A stretch of DNA of 8,168 bases, taken from positions 1-8,168 of the forward strand of contig JAJYHA010000222.1 of NCBI GenBank assembly GCA_021784995.1, in the 5' to 3' direction. Positions 1 to 5,786 of the stretch are shown piece by piece. Source of the stretch: Myxococcales bacterium (GTDB lineage Bacteria; Myxococcota; Myxococcia; Myxococcales; Anaeromyxobacteraceae). The first letter of the stretch is position 1. The number at the start of each line of letters is the position of its first letter. The notes beneath the pieces are model-generated. The model was not told the DNA's origin and did not search any database. It saw only the letters and a list, made by a program, of their open reading frames with translations. A program made the position numbers and the translations under genes.

Positions 1-495
1 TCCGGTGGTGCCCGAGGTGTAGAGGATCTGCGCGTCGTCGTCGTCCGCCAGGGCGGTGGGGACGAAGGCCTCCGCGGAGGGCAGCGCGTCGTCGAACCGC
101 GCCACGCCCGGGACCGCGCCGTCGAGCGACGCCGCGCGCGGACCGGCGCGCAGCGCCTGCGCCACCCCCGCCAGGGCGGCGTCGAAGAGGAAGGCCTTCG
201 CCCGGCTGTGGCCGAGGATGTAGTCGACCTCAGGCGGGGCGAGCTTGTGGTTGACCGGAACCACCGCGGCCCCGGCCAGCGCCGCGCCATGGAAGGCCAC
301 GGGGAAGGCGAGGGTGTTGTGGCTCATGATGGCGACGGCGTCGCCCCGTCGGACGCCCCACGCCTGGAGGCGCGCGGCGGCCCGGCGCGCCTGCACGAGC
401 AGGTCACGGAAGGTGAGGGCCTCTCCTCCCGCGCGGACGGCGTCCTTCCCCCCGGACGTCCGGGCGTTGCGCTCCAGCAGCTCGGCCAGGTTCAT
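1..495 (-). CDS. Acyl-CoA synthetase / AMP-dependent ligase, N-terminal part (cut by window edge)
   Basis: This is the first 165 codons of a class I adenylate-forming enzyme; the rest lies beyond base 1. Such enzymes activate a carboxylic acid with ATP to an acyl-adenylate and usually pass it to coenzyme A, in the cytoplasm. The decisive motif is ILYTSGTTG at residues 157-165, the glycine/threonine-rich ATP-binding loop, which ends exactly at the window edge. Before it come typical family stretches: LTFRDLL near residue 28, the GVRRGDAVAIM segment near 47-57, and VPVNHKLAPPEVDYIL near 79-94. The ATG at 493-495 starts the family's usual N-terminus (MNLAELLERNAR) and has a GGAG ribosome site 6 bases upstream. 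It lies 59 bases after the moeA stop on the same strand, so co-transcription is likely. Substrate (fatty, aromatic or other acid) cannot be told because the specificity regions are missing. Confidence 0.9.
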   Translation of the reverse strand, partial: MNLAELLERNARTSGGKDAVRAGGEALTFRDLLVQARRAAARLQAWGVRRGDAVAIMSHNTLAFPVAFHGAALAGAAVVPVNHKLAPPEVDYILGHSRAKAFLFDAALAGVAQALRAGPRAASLDGAVPGVARFDDALPSAEAFVPTALADDDDAQILYTSGTTG

Positions 496-554
496 CGCGT
501 GCTCCGCGCGGGCGAGGGAGTGGGCGGCGAGTGTCGGGGAACGGCGAGGGGGTG

Positions 555-1778
555 TCAACGAGGGCGGCGCGCCCCCGGCTCCGGGTCGCCGCGCAGCAGC
601 TGGACGTCGACCGGCGTACCGGCCGCGACGGTCCCCAGGTCCGCCGGGAGGAGGGCGATGCCGTCCGCCTGCAGGCTGGTCCGCAGGATGCCCGTGTCCT
701 GCCGGCCGGCGCTGAAGGCGAGGAGCGCCCCCGCGCGCCGCTCGAGCCGCACGCGGACGAGCTGGACGCGCCCCGGCCTCCGCACGACCTCGTCCTGCAG
801 CGTGGCGCGGACGAGCGGCCGGTGCACCCGGGCGTGCCCCATCATCCGGAGGAGGGCCGGGCGCACGAACTGCTCGAAGGTGAGCAGCGCGGCGACGGGG
901 TTCCCGGGGAGCGAGAAGACGGGCACCCGGCCGGCCATCGCGAAGGCCATCGGATGGCCCGGCTTCACGTCCACGCCCCAGAACACCGGGCGTGCCGACA
1001 GCTCCGCCAGGACCTCGCGGACGAGATCGCGCTCGCCCGTCGAGACCCCGGCGGACGTGACGAGCGCGTCGGCGGCCAGGCCCTCCCCGATGAGCCGCCG
1101 CAGCGCCGCGCGGTCGTCGCGTGCGATCCCGAGCAGGGTCGGGATGGCGCCCGCCTGTCGGACCGCCGTCGCCAGGGCCCACCCGTTGCCGTCGTGGATC
1201 TGGCCCGGCGCCAGGGGCAAGCCGGGCTCGACGAGCTCGTCTCCGGTCGAGAGGATGGCGACCCGCGCGCGCCGGTGGACGCAGGCGGCGAGGCGGGAGC
1301 AGGCGGCGAGCAGCGCCACCTCGGGCGGGCCGATGGCGGTGCCGGGGGTGAGCACCGTCTCCCCGGCGCGGACGTCCTCGCCGCGGCGCCGGACGTGGGC
1401 GCCCGGACGGACCGTGGGCGGGACGTGGACCCTCCCCGCGCGCTCCTCCGCCTCCTCCTGGGGCACGACGGCGTCCGCGCCGGGCGGGAGGGCCGCCCCG
1501 GTGAGGATGCGGACGGCCGTGCCGGGCTCGACAGCGCCCTGCAGCGTGGCGCCGGCGGCGACGCAGCCGGAGAGGAGGAGGCCTCCCGCCCGGGTCGCGT
1601 CCTCGGCCCGGATCGCGAACCCGTCCATCGCCGAGTTGTCCCAGCGCGGGAGGTCCCACGGGGCGACGACGTCGGTCGCGAGCGCCTGGCCCACCGCGTC
1701 GAGCACGGGGACGGCCTCGGGACCGAGGCGCGGCACGTGCTCGAGGACGGTGCGGCGCGCCTCCTCGAAGCTGGGCAA
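555..1778 (-). CDS. moeA: Molybdopterin molybdenumtransferase MoeA
   Basis: MoeA inserts molybdate into adenylylated molybdopterin, the last common step of molybdenum cofactor synthesis, in the cytoplasm. The 407-residue length matches the family. Family signatures appear in order: DNSAMDGFAIR at 47-57, VRRRGEDVRAG at 129-139, STGDELVEPG at 177-186 (with Glu181), AGVSTGERD at 243-251 (Asp251 aligns by motif with the catalytic Asp of the E. coli enzyme), VKPGHPMAFA at 271-280 and LPGNPVAALLTFEQF at 290-304. The C-terminal domain IV is present. The start is TTG at 1776-1778: an AGGAG ribosome site sits 6 bases upstream (1785-1789), and the next in-frame Met lies inside the SAMDG motif, too late. 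It lies between pncA, 100 bases upstream, and the acyl-ligase gene, 59 bases downstream, all on the minus strand. No other cofactor genes are in the window, so its molybdoenzyme clients are not visible. Confidence 0.96.
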   Translation of the reverse strand: MPSFEEARRTVLEHVPRLGPEAVPVLDAVGQALATDVVAPWDLPRWDNSAMDGFAIRAEDATRAGGLLLSGCVAAGATLQGAVEPGTAVRILTGAALPPGADAVVPQEEAEERAGRVHVPPTVRPGAHVRRRGEDVRAGETVLTPGTAIGPPEVALLAACSRLAACVHRRARVAILSTGDELVEPGLPLAPGQIHDGNGWALATAVRQAGAIPTLLGIARDDRAALRRLIGEGLAADALVTSAGVSTGERDLVREVLAELSARPVFWGVDVKPGHPMAFAMAGRVPVFSLPGNPVAALLTFEQFVRPALLRMMGHARVHRPLVRATLQDEVVRRPGRVQLVRVRLERRAGALLAFSAGRQDTGILRTSLQADGIALLPADLGTVAAGTPVDVQLLRGDPEPGARRPR

Positions 1779-1837
1779 CGGGCTCTCCTGCCTGTTCGCG
1801 GGAGCATGCTATCCCGTCCGCGACGGTCGGCCCAGCG

Positions 1838-1864
1838 GCGCCGCGGGGTGCACCGCGCCGCGGG
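1838..1864. repeat. 10-bp direct repeat in the pncA-moeA spacer
   Basis: GCGCCGCGGG occurs at 1838-1847 and again at 1855-1864, a period of 17 bases, in the 100-base gap between the pncA stop and the moeA start. The 8-base palindrome GGTGCACC (1847-1854) bridges the copies. It could be a regulator site for moeA or simply GC-rich coincidence; no function is claimed. Confidence 0.3.
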
Positions 1865-1878
1865 CCGCGCGCCGGCCG

Positions 1879-2526
1879 TCAGAGCGACGGGAGGAGCGTC
1901 ACCCCGGCGCGCCGCAGCTCCGCGGTGGTCTCCCCGGCGCGCTCGGGGAACACGGGGCGCGTGCAGGCCTCGACGACCACCACCTGGAACCCCTGCGCGC
2001 GCGCGTCGAGCGAGGTCCACGCCACGCAGTAGTCGCGCGCCAGGCCGACCACGAACAGGCGCTCCACCCGCCGCGCGCGCAGCCACTCGCCGAGTCCGGT
2101 GGTGCGCCGGTGGCCCGGGAGGTAGGCGTTCTCCCGCAGCGCGCTGTAGGAGTCGACCTCGGGGTGCGTGCCCTTGCGGACGAGGAGGGTCACGTGCCGA
2201 TCGACGGCCGGGTCGCGCAGGCGCTCGTGCAGCTCGGCGCCGCGCGTGCCCGCCACGCAGTGGTCGGGCCAGAGGGCCTGCGATCCGCCGGGCAGGTCGA
2301 TGGTCTCGAAGGGCCGGCGCCCGGGGTGCGCGCTGGCGAACGAGACGTGCCCCGGGGGGTGGAAGTCCTGGGTCAGGACCACCGTCTCGAACCTGGGCAC
2401 GAGCGCCGCGATGGGCGCGAGGATCTCGTCTCCGCGCGCGACGCCCAGCGCCCCGCCGGGGAGGAAGTCGTGTTGCAGGTCCACGGCCAGCAGGGCGTCC
2501 CGCTCGGTCACGGTCGGCGCGTTCAC
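1879..2526 (-). CDS. pncA: Nicotinamidase (isochorismatase family)
   Basis: This enzyme hydrolyses nicotinamide to nicotinate and ammonia, feeding NAD salvage in the cytoplasm. The 215-residue product carries the whole nicotinamidase signature: LAVDLQHDFLPGGAL at 13-27 with catalytic Asp16, QDFHPPGHVSFAS at 53-65 with metal ligands Asp54 and His56, LWPDHCV at 85-91 with metal ligand His89, RKGTHPEVDSYSA at 117-129 with catalytic Lys118, and GLARDYCV at 161-168 with nucleophile Cys167. Asp, Lys and Cys form the family triad. The WPDHC and DSYSA elements favour nicotinamidase over other isochorismatase-like hydrolases. The start is GTG at 2524-2526 with no clear ribosome site; a GTG five codons later (2509-2511) is possible. 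It is divergent from the response-regulator gene and first in a possible operon with moeA and the acyl ligase. Confidence 0.92.
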   Translation of the reverse strand: MNAPTVTERDALLAVDLQHDFLPGGALGVARGDEILAPIAALVPRFETVVLTQDFHPPGHVSFASAHPGRRPFETIDLPGGSQALWPDHCVAGTRGAELHERLRDPAVDRHVTLLVRKGTHPEVDSYSALRENAYLPGHRRTTGLGEWLRARRVERLFVVGLARDYCVAWTSLDARAQGFQVVVVEACTRPVFPERAGETTAELRRAGVTLLPSL

Positions 2527-2563
2527 GCCACGAGGGTACCGCGGGCGTCGCCCCTGCGCGAGC

Positions 2564-2588
2564 GCGGGCCGGCGGGCGCCCGGCCCGC
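2564..2588. other. Perfect 9-bp inverted repeat between divergent genes
   Basis: GCGGGCCGG (2564-2572) and CCGGCCCGC (2580-2588) are exact reverse complements around a 7-base loop. The element lies near the middle of the 116-base divergent spacer between pncA (minus) and the response-regulator gene (plus), where both promoters should be. No U-tract follows on either strand, so a terminator is unlikely. An operator or leader hairpin is possible. No clear -35/-10 pair or PhoB-box-like repeat was seen in the spacer. Confidence 0.4.
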
Positions 2589-2642
2589 CGTCACCCGGAC
2601 GCCCTCACGCCGCCATGGTGCCGCCACGTCCGGGGCGGTAGC

Positions 2643-3356
2643 ATGCGGCCCGTGCCGCACATCCTGATCGTGGACGACGAGCGGGACCTGCTGTCGCTGC
2701 TCGAGTTCAACTTCCAGCGCGAGGGCTTCCAGACGTCGGTCGCCGCGACCGGGGAGGAGGCGATGGCGGAGCTGCGGCGGCGGGTGCCGGACCTCGTGCT
2801 GCTCGACCTGATGCTGCCCGACGTCTCGGGCACGGAGGTGTGCCGGAGCGTGAAGCGCGATCCGCGCACGCAGCACGTCCCGGTGGTCATGCTGACGGCC
2901 AAGGGCGAGGAGGTGGACAAGGTGGTCGGCTTCGAGCTGGGCGCGGACGACTACGTCACCAAGCCCTTCAGCGTGCGCGAGCTCATCCTCCGGGTGCGCG
3001 CCGTGCTGCGGCGGTCGCAAGCGCTCGCCGCGCAGGCGGCGCCGCGGCCCGCGGCCACCGTCGTGGGGACGATCCGCGTCGACCCCGAGGCGCACCGGGC
3101 GTACGTGGGCGGGGAGGAGATCAGCCTCACCGCGCTGGAGTTCCGGCTCCTCACCACGTTCATGGCGCGCGTGGGTCGCGTCCAGTCGCGCGACCAGCTC
3201 CTCGGGGACGTGTGGGACATGTCGAGCGAGCTGGAGACGCGGACCGTCGACACGCACGTGAAGCGCCTCCGCGAGAAGCTCGGGCCGGCTCGCGACCTGC
3301 TGGAGACGGTCCGGGGCGTCGGGTACCGGCTGGTCGACCCGGCGCGCGGGAAGTGA
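2643..3356 (+). CDS. OmpR/PhoB-family response regulator
   Basis: This is a DNA-binding transcription regulator switched by phosphorylation from the kinase encoded just downstream. Its 237 residues form a receiver domain (about 5-125) and a C-terminal winged-helix domain (about 140-233). Receiver residues are intact: acidic pocket Asp11-Asp12, phospho-acceptor Asp55 in LLDLMLPD, Thr85 in MLTAKG and Lys107 in VTKPF. The effector domain shows LTALEFRLL, RDQLLGDVW, TRTVDTHVKRLREKLG and VRGVGYRLV, all typical of PhoB/OmpR. The frame is open far upstream, but the domain starts at once after the ATG at 2643, so that start is chosen; it has only a weak GGGGCGG ribosome site. A GTG at 2652 is a less likely alternative. 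Overall resemblance is closest to PhoB, but no phosphate-transport genes are present, so the signal is not assigned. The kinase gene starts 4 bases after its stop. Confidence 0.93.
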   Translation: MRPVPHILIVDDERDLLSLLEFNFQREGFQTSVAATGEEAMAELRRRVPDLVLLDLMLPDVSGTEVCRSVKRDPRTQHVPVVMLTAKGEEVDKVVGFELGADDYVTKPFSVRELILRVRAVLRRSQALAAQAAPRPAATVVGTIRVDPEAHRAYVGGEEISLTALEFRLLTTFMARVGRVQSRDQLLGDVWDMSSELETRTVDTHVKRLREKLGPARDLLETVRGVGYRLVDPARGK

Positions 3357-3360
3357 CGCC

Positions 3361-4518
3361 GTGGTGCCCCTGCGGCGCGACGAGGTCGCCCGGGCCGTGG
3401 CCGCCCTGGAGGCCGAGCTGGCCGGCGGCGAGCCCGCCCGGCTCTCCCCGCGGCTGCGGCGGCTCGGGGAGCTCTTCCACCAGCGCGAGGAGCGGACGAC
3501 CACGCGCGAGGAGCCGGACCGCGAGATCCTCCGCGCCCTCCCGGACGCCGCGGCCCTGGTGGGACGCGACGGCGCGGTGCGCATGGCCAACGCGGCGTTC
3601 GACGCGCTCGCGCCCGGGCGGCGCGCAGCCGGGCTGCGCCCGCTCGACGTCATGCGCTCGGAGGAGCTGGGCGAGGCGGTCCGGCGCGCGCTGGAGGGCA
3701 CGGGGCGCCGGCTCGAGCTGGAGGTGGCCGCCACGCGCCGGACCTGGCTCGCGCACGTGTCGCCCCTCCTCCGCGGGGAGGTGCTGCTGCTCCTGCGCGA
3801 CGTCACGGAGGCGAAGCGGGCGGAGGCGACCCGCCGCGACTTCGTCGCCAACGCCAGCCACGAGCTGCGGACCCCGGTGACGGCGATCCGCGGAGCGGCC
3901 GACACGCTGCTCGCGGGCGCGCTCTCGAGCCCGGAGAGCGCGCGCCACTTCGCGGAGATGATCGCGCGGCAGGCGGAGCGCCTGGCCCGGCTCACGCAGG
4001 ACCTGCTCGACCTCTCGAGGCTCGAGTCCGGGCTGTGGGTGATGCAGCTGGCGCCGGTGGAGCTGGCGCCCGTGGTGCAGGCCGTCCTCGAGCTGCACTC
4101 CGACCGCGCGCGCGAGCGAGGGATCCGGCTCTCGCCCGAGGTGCCGGAGGGGATGCGGGTGCGCGCGGACGCGCGCGCCCTCGAGCAGGTGCTGTTCAAC
4201 CTGGTCGACAACGCGGTCAAGTACACGCCGCGCGGGGGTTCGGTGCGCGTGTCGGTGGGCGTCGATGCGCGCTGGGCGGCGGTGACGGTGGCAGACACGG
4301 GACCCGGCATCGCGCCGCACCACCTGCCGCGCCTCTTCGAGCGCTTCTACCGCGCGGACGCGGGGCGCAGCCGCGAGCAGGGGGGGACCGGGCTCGGGCT
4401 CGCGATCGTGAAGCACCTCACGCAGGCGCAGAACGGCGAGGTGGCGGTCGAGAGCGGCGGCTCCGGCACGCGGTTCACCATCCGGCTCCAGCGCGTGGAG
4501 GCCGGCGGAGAGGCCTGA
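3361..4518 (+). CDS. PhoR-like sensor histidine kinase, apparently soluble, with PAS domain
   Basis: This kinase autophosphorylates on His and passes the phosphate to the regulator encoded immediately upstream. The 385 residues hold a charged N-terminus (1-50), a PAS-like domain (about 53-150, from LPDAAALVGRDGAV to VLLLLRDVTE), a HisKA domain with FVANASHELRTP at 161-172 (His167; HELRT also matches the HExxT phosphatase motif), and an ATPase domain with N-box LFNLVDNAVKYTP (278-290), G1 box ADTGPGIA (311-318), F-box LFERFYR (325-331) and G2 box GGTGLGLAIV (341-350). No hydrophobic stretch long enough to cross the membrane is present, unlike classical PhoR, so it probably senses a cytoplasmic signal or partner. 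Tandem GTG codons at 3361 and 3364 could both start; GGGAAG (3348-3353) is well placed for the first. The pair is almost certainly translationally coupled. Confidence 0.93.
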   Translation: MVPLRRDEVARAVAALEAELAGGEPARLSPRLRRLGELFHQREERTTTREEPDREILRALPDAAALVGRDGAVRMANAAFDALAPGRRAAGLRPLDVMRSEELGEAVRRALEGTGRRLELEVAATRRTWLAHVSPLLRGEVLLLLRDVTEAKRAEATRRDFVANASHELRTPVTAIRGAADTLLAGALSSPESARHFAEMIARQAERLARLTQDLLDLSRLESGLWVMQLAPVELAPVVQAVLELHSDRARERGIRLSPEVPEGMRVRADARALEQVLFNLVDNAVKYTPRGGSVRVSVGVDARWAAVTVADTGPGIAPHHLPRLFERFYRADAGRSREQGGTGLGLAIVKHLTQAQNGEVAVESGGSGTRFTIRLQRVEAGGEA

Positions 4519-4541
4519 GCGCGCCGCGGGCACGGGCGGCG
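4519..4541. other. Convergent 3' ends, short GC-rich spacer
   Basis: Only 23 bases separate the kinase stop from the stop of the minus-strand PheS-like gene. CGCCG and CGGCG form a short inverted repeat, and GCGCGC occurs on both flanks, so a weak two-way hairpin is possible. There is no T-tract, so a conventional intrinsic terminator is not supported. Confidence 0.3.
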
Positions 4542-5432
4542 TCAGCGCGCGGAGGCGGCCTGCCCCTCCCGGAGCGCCGGGCGGACGGGGCCTTCCTCCG
4601 GCTCGCCGCCCGCGGCGCGCGCCGCAGGCGGCACGTACGGCTCGAGGTCGAGCAGCTGGTCCGCCACCGCCCTCCGCCGGGCGCGGAGCAGCCGGGCGTC
4701 GTCGATCCCCTTGGCGACCATCACCACCCGGTCGAGATCGAGCGAGAGCGCGAGCGCGGAGACGCCGGGCGGCAGGCGCAGGTCGGCCAGCAGCTCCGGG
4801 TCGACGGCGCCGCACCGGCCGAGCTCGATCCAGGCGCCGCGCACCCGGACGTCGAGCGTGCGCGCCTCGACCGTGTACGGCAGCGCGGCCGCGGCGGCCG
4901 AGACGGTGAGGCCCGGGACCAGCGCGCGCGCCACGCTCCCGATCGCGAGGCCCACGTCGCGCAGACCGAAGGCGGGGCCGCGGCGCAGGCGCCACAGCGC
5001 CGCCTCGTGCGGCACCACCGCGTCCCGGACGTCGCGTGTCGGGGTGGGCCGGGAGCCGTAGGAGGGGTGGACGGCGCCCGCGCAGGCGAGGAGCAGATCG
5101 CCGTGCGGCGGCAGCACCACCTGGCGGAGCAGGGCGGGCATGCTCGACGCGGCGCCGGAGCGCAGGACACGCACCGGCGAGACGTGGCGCAGGCCCCCGC
5201 CGCGAGCCGCTCCCCGTGACGGATCGCGGCCGAGCCGCTCCTCGTCGAGGCGCGGCACGATCGGCCCGCTGCGATCGGTCACGACCCGGCACGGAGCCGC
5301 GCGCGACAGCGCGTCGAGCGCGCCGTGCAGCGCCCGCTGGACGGCGTGGGGGCCACGCGCCGGGTCGGCGAGGTCTCGGATGGAGAGGAGGCGGACGAGG
5401 GCGGAAGGGGTGAGGACGTGCTGGGGCTGCAT
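4542..5432 (-). CDS. PheS-family (phenylalanyl-tRNA synthetase alpha-like) paralogue with eroded motifs
   Basis: This 296-residue protein resembles the class II catalytic core of PheS but is not a normal tRNA synthetase subunit. Matching parts are SIRDLADPARGPHAVQ (17-32), the DLLLACAGA strand (112-120), WRLRRG (147-152), DVRVRGAWIELGRCG (194-208) and DRVVMVAKGIDDARLL (234-249), where GIDD and Arg235 recall class II motif 3. From memory, PheS-like solo proteins of unknown substrate in other proteobacteria share the RDLADPARGPHAVQ-type start and the LLDLEPY-type ending (260-266). Unlike PheS, it lacks the N-terminal coiled coil. The GxG of motif 3 reads S-L-D (230-232), and the motif 2 region reads VHPSY (121-125) without the usual Arg. 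ATG 5430-5432 is chosen because family similarity begins just after it; a weak GAGAG lies upstream. The frame stays open to 5579, but the extra 49 residues look like translated spacer. No pheT is nearby. A ligase or non-catalytic role is open. Confidence 0.75.
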   Translation of the reverse strand: MQPQHVLTPSALVRLLSIRDLADPARGPHAVQRALHGALDALSRAAPCRVVTDRSGPIVPRLDEERLGRDPSRGAARGGGLRHVSPVRVLRSGAASSMPALLRQVVLPPHGDLLLACAGAVHPSYGSRPTPTRDVRDAVVPHEAALWRLRRGPAFGLRDVGLAIGSVARALVPGLTVSAAAAALPYTVEARTLDVRVRGAWIELGRCGAVDPELLADLRLPPGVSALALSLDLDRVVMVAKGIDDARLLRARRRAVADQLLDLEPYVPPAARAAGGEPEEGPVRPALREGQAASAR

Positions 5433-5458
5433 GGGTCGACTCTCTCGGGCTGGGGGAC

Positions 5459-5484
5459 GCGCGCCGCCGTGGCCGGCGGCGCGC
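5459..5484. other. Perfect 10-bp-stem hairpin in the leader of the PheS-like gene
   Basis: GCGCGCCGCC (5459-5468) and GGCGGCGCGC (5475-5484) are exact reverse complements with a 6-base loop, GTGGCC. It ends 26 bases before the ATG of the PheS-like gene, so it would lie in that mRNA's 5' leader if transcription starts upstream. No U-tract follows, so it is not a simple terminator. A leader structure that affects translation or stability, or an operator, is possible. Confidence 0.5.
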
Positions 5485-5641
5485 AGGACGGGAACCGGGG
5501 ACGCGAGATCCCCCCGACCGGCCCGAGGAGTTCGATGTGCAGGGAGGTCCTTCGCTAAGCGCGCAAGCCCACCCAGCACCCAGGCCGGGGCGGGGGGCCG
5601 ATAAATCGACGCGCGCTCACGATTTCGAGGACCACGGCGAC

Positions 5642-5670
5642 AACGTACCTTGACCTGGGGGCGAGATCAA
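5642..5670 (-). promoter_or_regulatory. Possible sigma-70-type promoter for the PheS-like gene
   Basis: On the minus strand TTGATC (5670-5665) is followed, after 17 bases, by TACGTT (5647-5642). The first differs from TTGACA at two positions. The second keeps only the conserved TA...T of TATAAT. Spacing is ideal and the position is right for the minus-strand gene, giving a leader of roughly 200 bases. The match is weak and unproven. Confidence 0.25.
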
Positions 5671-5671
5671 G
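5649..5671. promoter_or_regulatory. CTTGA-N13-TCAAG inverted repeat (candidate operator)
   Basis: CTTGA at 5649-5653 and TCAAG at 5667-5671 are exact 5-base inverted arms 13 bases apart, lying three bases from the 5675-5700 hairpin and over the possible promoter. Such spaced dyads can be sites for dimeric regulators. The short arms mean chance is a real alternative. Confidence 0.3.
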
Positions 5672-5674
5672 CCG

Positions 5675-5700
5675 GGGCATCCCGGGATCGCGGGATGCCC
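5675..5700. other. Perfect 10-bp inverted repeat in the divergent spacer
   Basis: GGGCATCCCG (5675-5684) and CGGGATGCCC (5691-5700) are exact reverse complements around GGATCG. Inside it lie the palindrome ATCCCGGGAT (5679-5688) and two CGGGAT copies eight bases apart (5683-5688, 5691-5696). It has no T-tract on either side. Sitting centrally between divergent genes, it looks more like an operator or cruciform-type site than a terminator. Confidence 0.5.
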
Positions 5701-5786
5701 GCACGTCGCGAGGGGCGTCAGGATCGCGATTGCAGGGGATGTCGGTGAGCTTCGACGGCGGGGAGAGGCGTGGCCTCGGGTGACGC

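Larger units (their letters stand above)
5433..5786. other. Gene-free divergent interval (354 bases) rich in inverted repeats
   Basis: This spacer separates the minus-strand PheS-like gene from the plus-strand MshEN gene. I find no convincing gene in it: the open frames crossing it are antisense shadows or upstream extensions of flanking genes with no recognisable domain. It contains two perfect 10-bp-stem hairpins, a CTTGA/TCAAG inverted repeat, a possible minus-strand promoter, and a locally AT-richer patch around 5601-5606, rare in this sequence. It presumably carries the promoters of both flanking genes. Confidence 0.6.

Noticed and set aside
531..2642. Long upstream extension of the response-regulator frame
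   Set aside because: The frame is open from 531, but everything before 2643 lies antisense to moeA and pncA and has no domain. The receiver domain starts right at the ATG at 2643.
208..2667. Plus-strand open frame of 819 codons across moeA and pncA
   Set aside because: It is the antisense shadow of two well-identified minus-strand genes. The product is a low-complexity Arg/Pro/Ser/Gly mix with no domain, as expected in very GC-rich DNA.
2523..4310. Minus-strand open frame of 595 codons opposite the two-component genes
   Set aside because: It is Ser/Arg-rich and has no recognisable domain. The plus strand carries two complete, conserved genes here.
3160..5292. Minus-strand open frame of 710 codons
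   Set aside because: It overlaps the kinase antisense and the PheS-like gene out of frame. Composition is Ala/Arg/Gly/Pro with no motif.
5459..5560. T-box or tRNA-like structure ahead of the PheS-like gene
   Set aside because: A GGTTC-like string occurs near 5490 on the minus strand, but no cloverleaf, acceptor stem or T-box core can be built around it.
5433..5579. 49-codon N-terminal extension of the PheS-like protein
   Set aside because: It is low-complexity Arg/Pro/Gly and crosses the 5459-5484 hairpin. Family similarity begins just after the ATG at 5432.
5721..5734. Possible sigma-54 promoter (GG followed by TTGCA) before the MshEN gene
   Set aside because: The GG and GC are 11 bases apart rather than 12, and the TGGCAC half is not matched.
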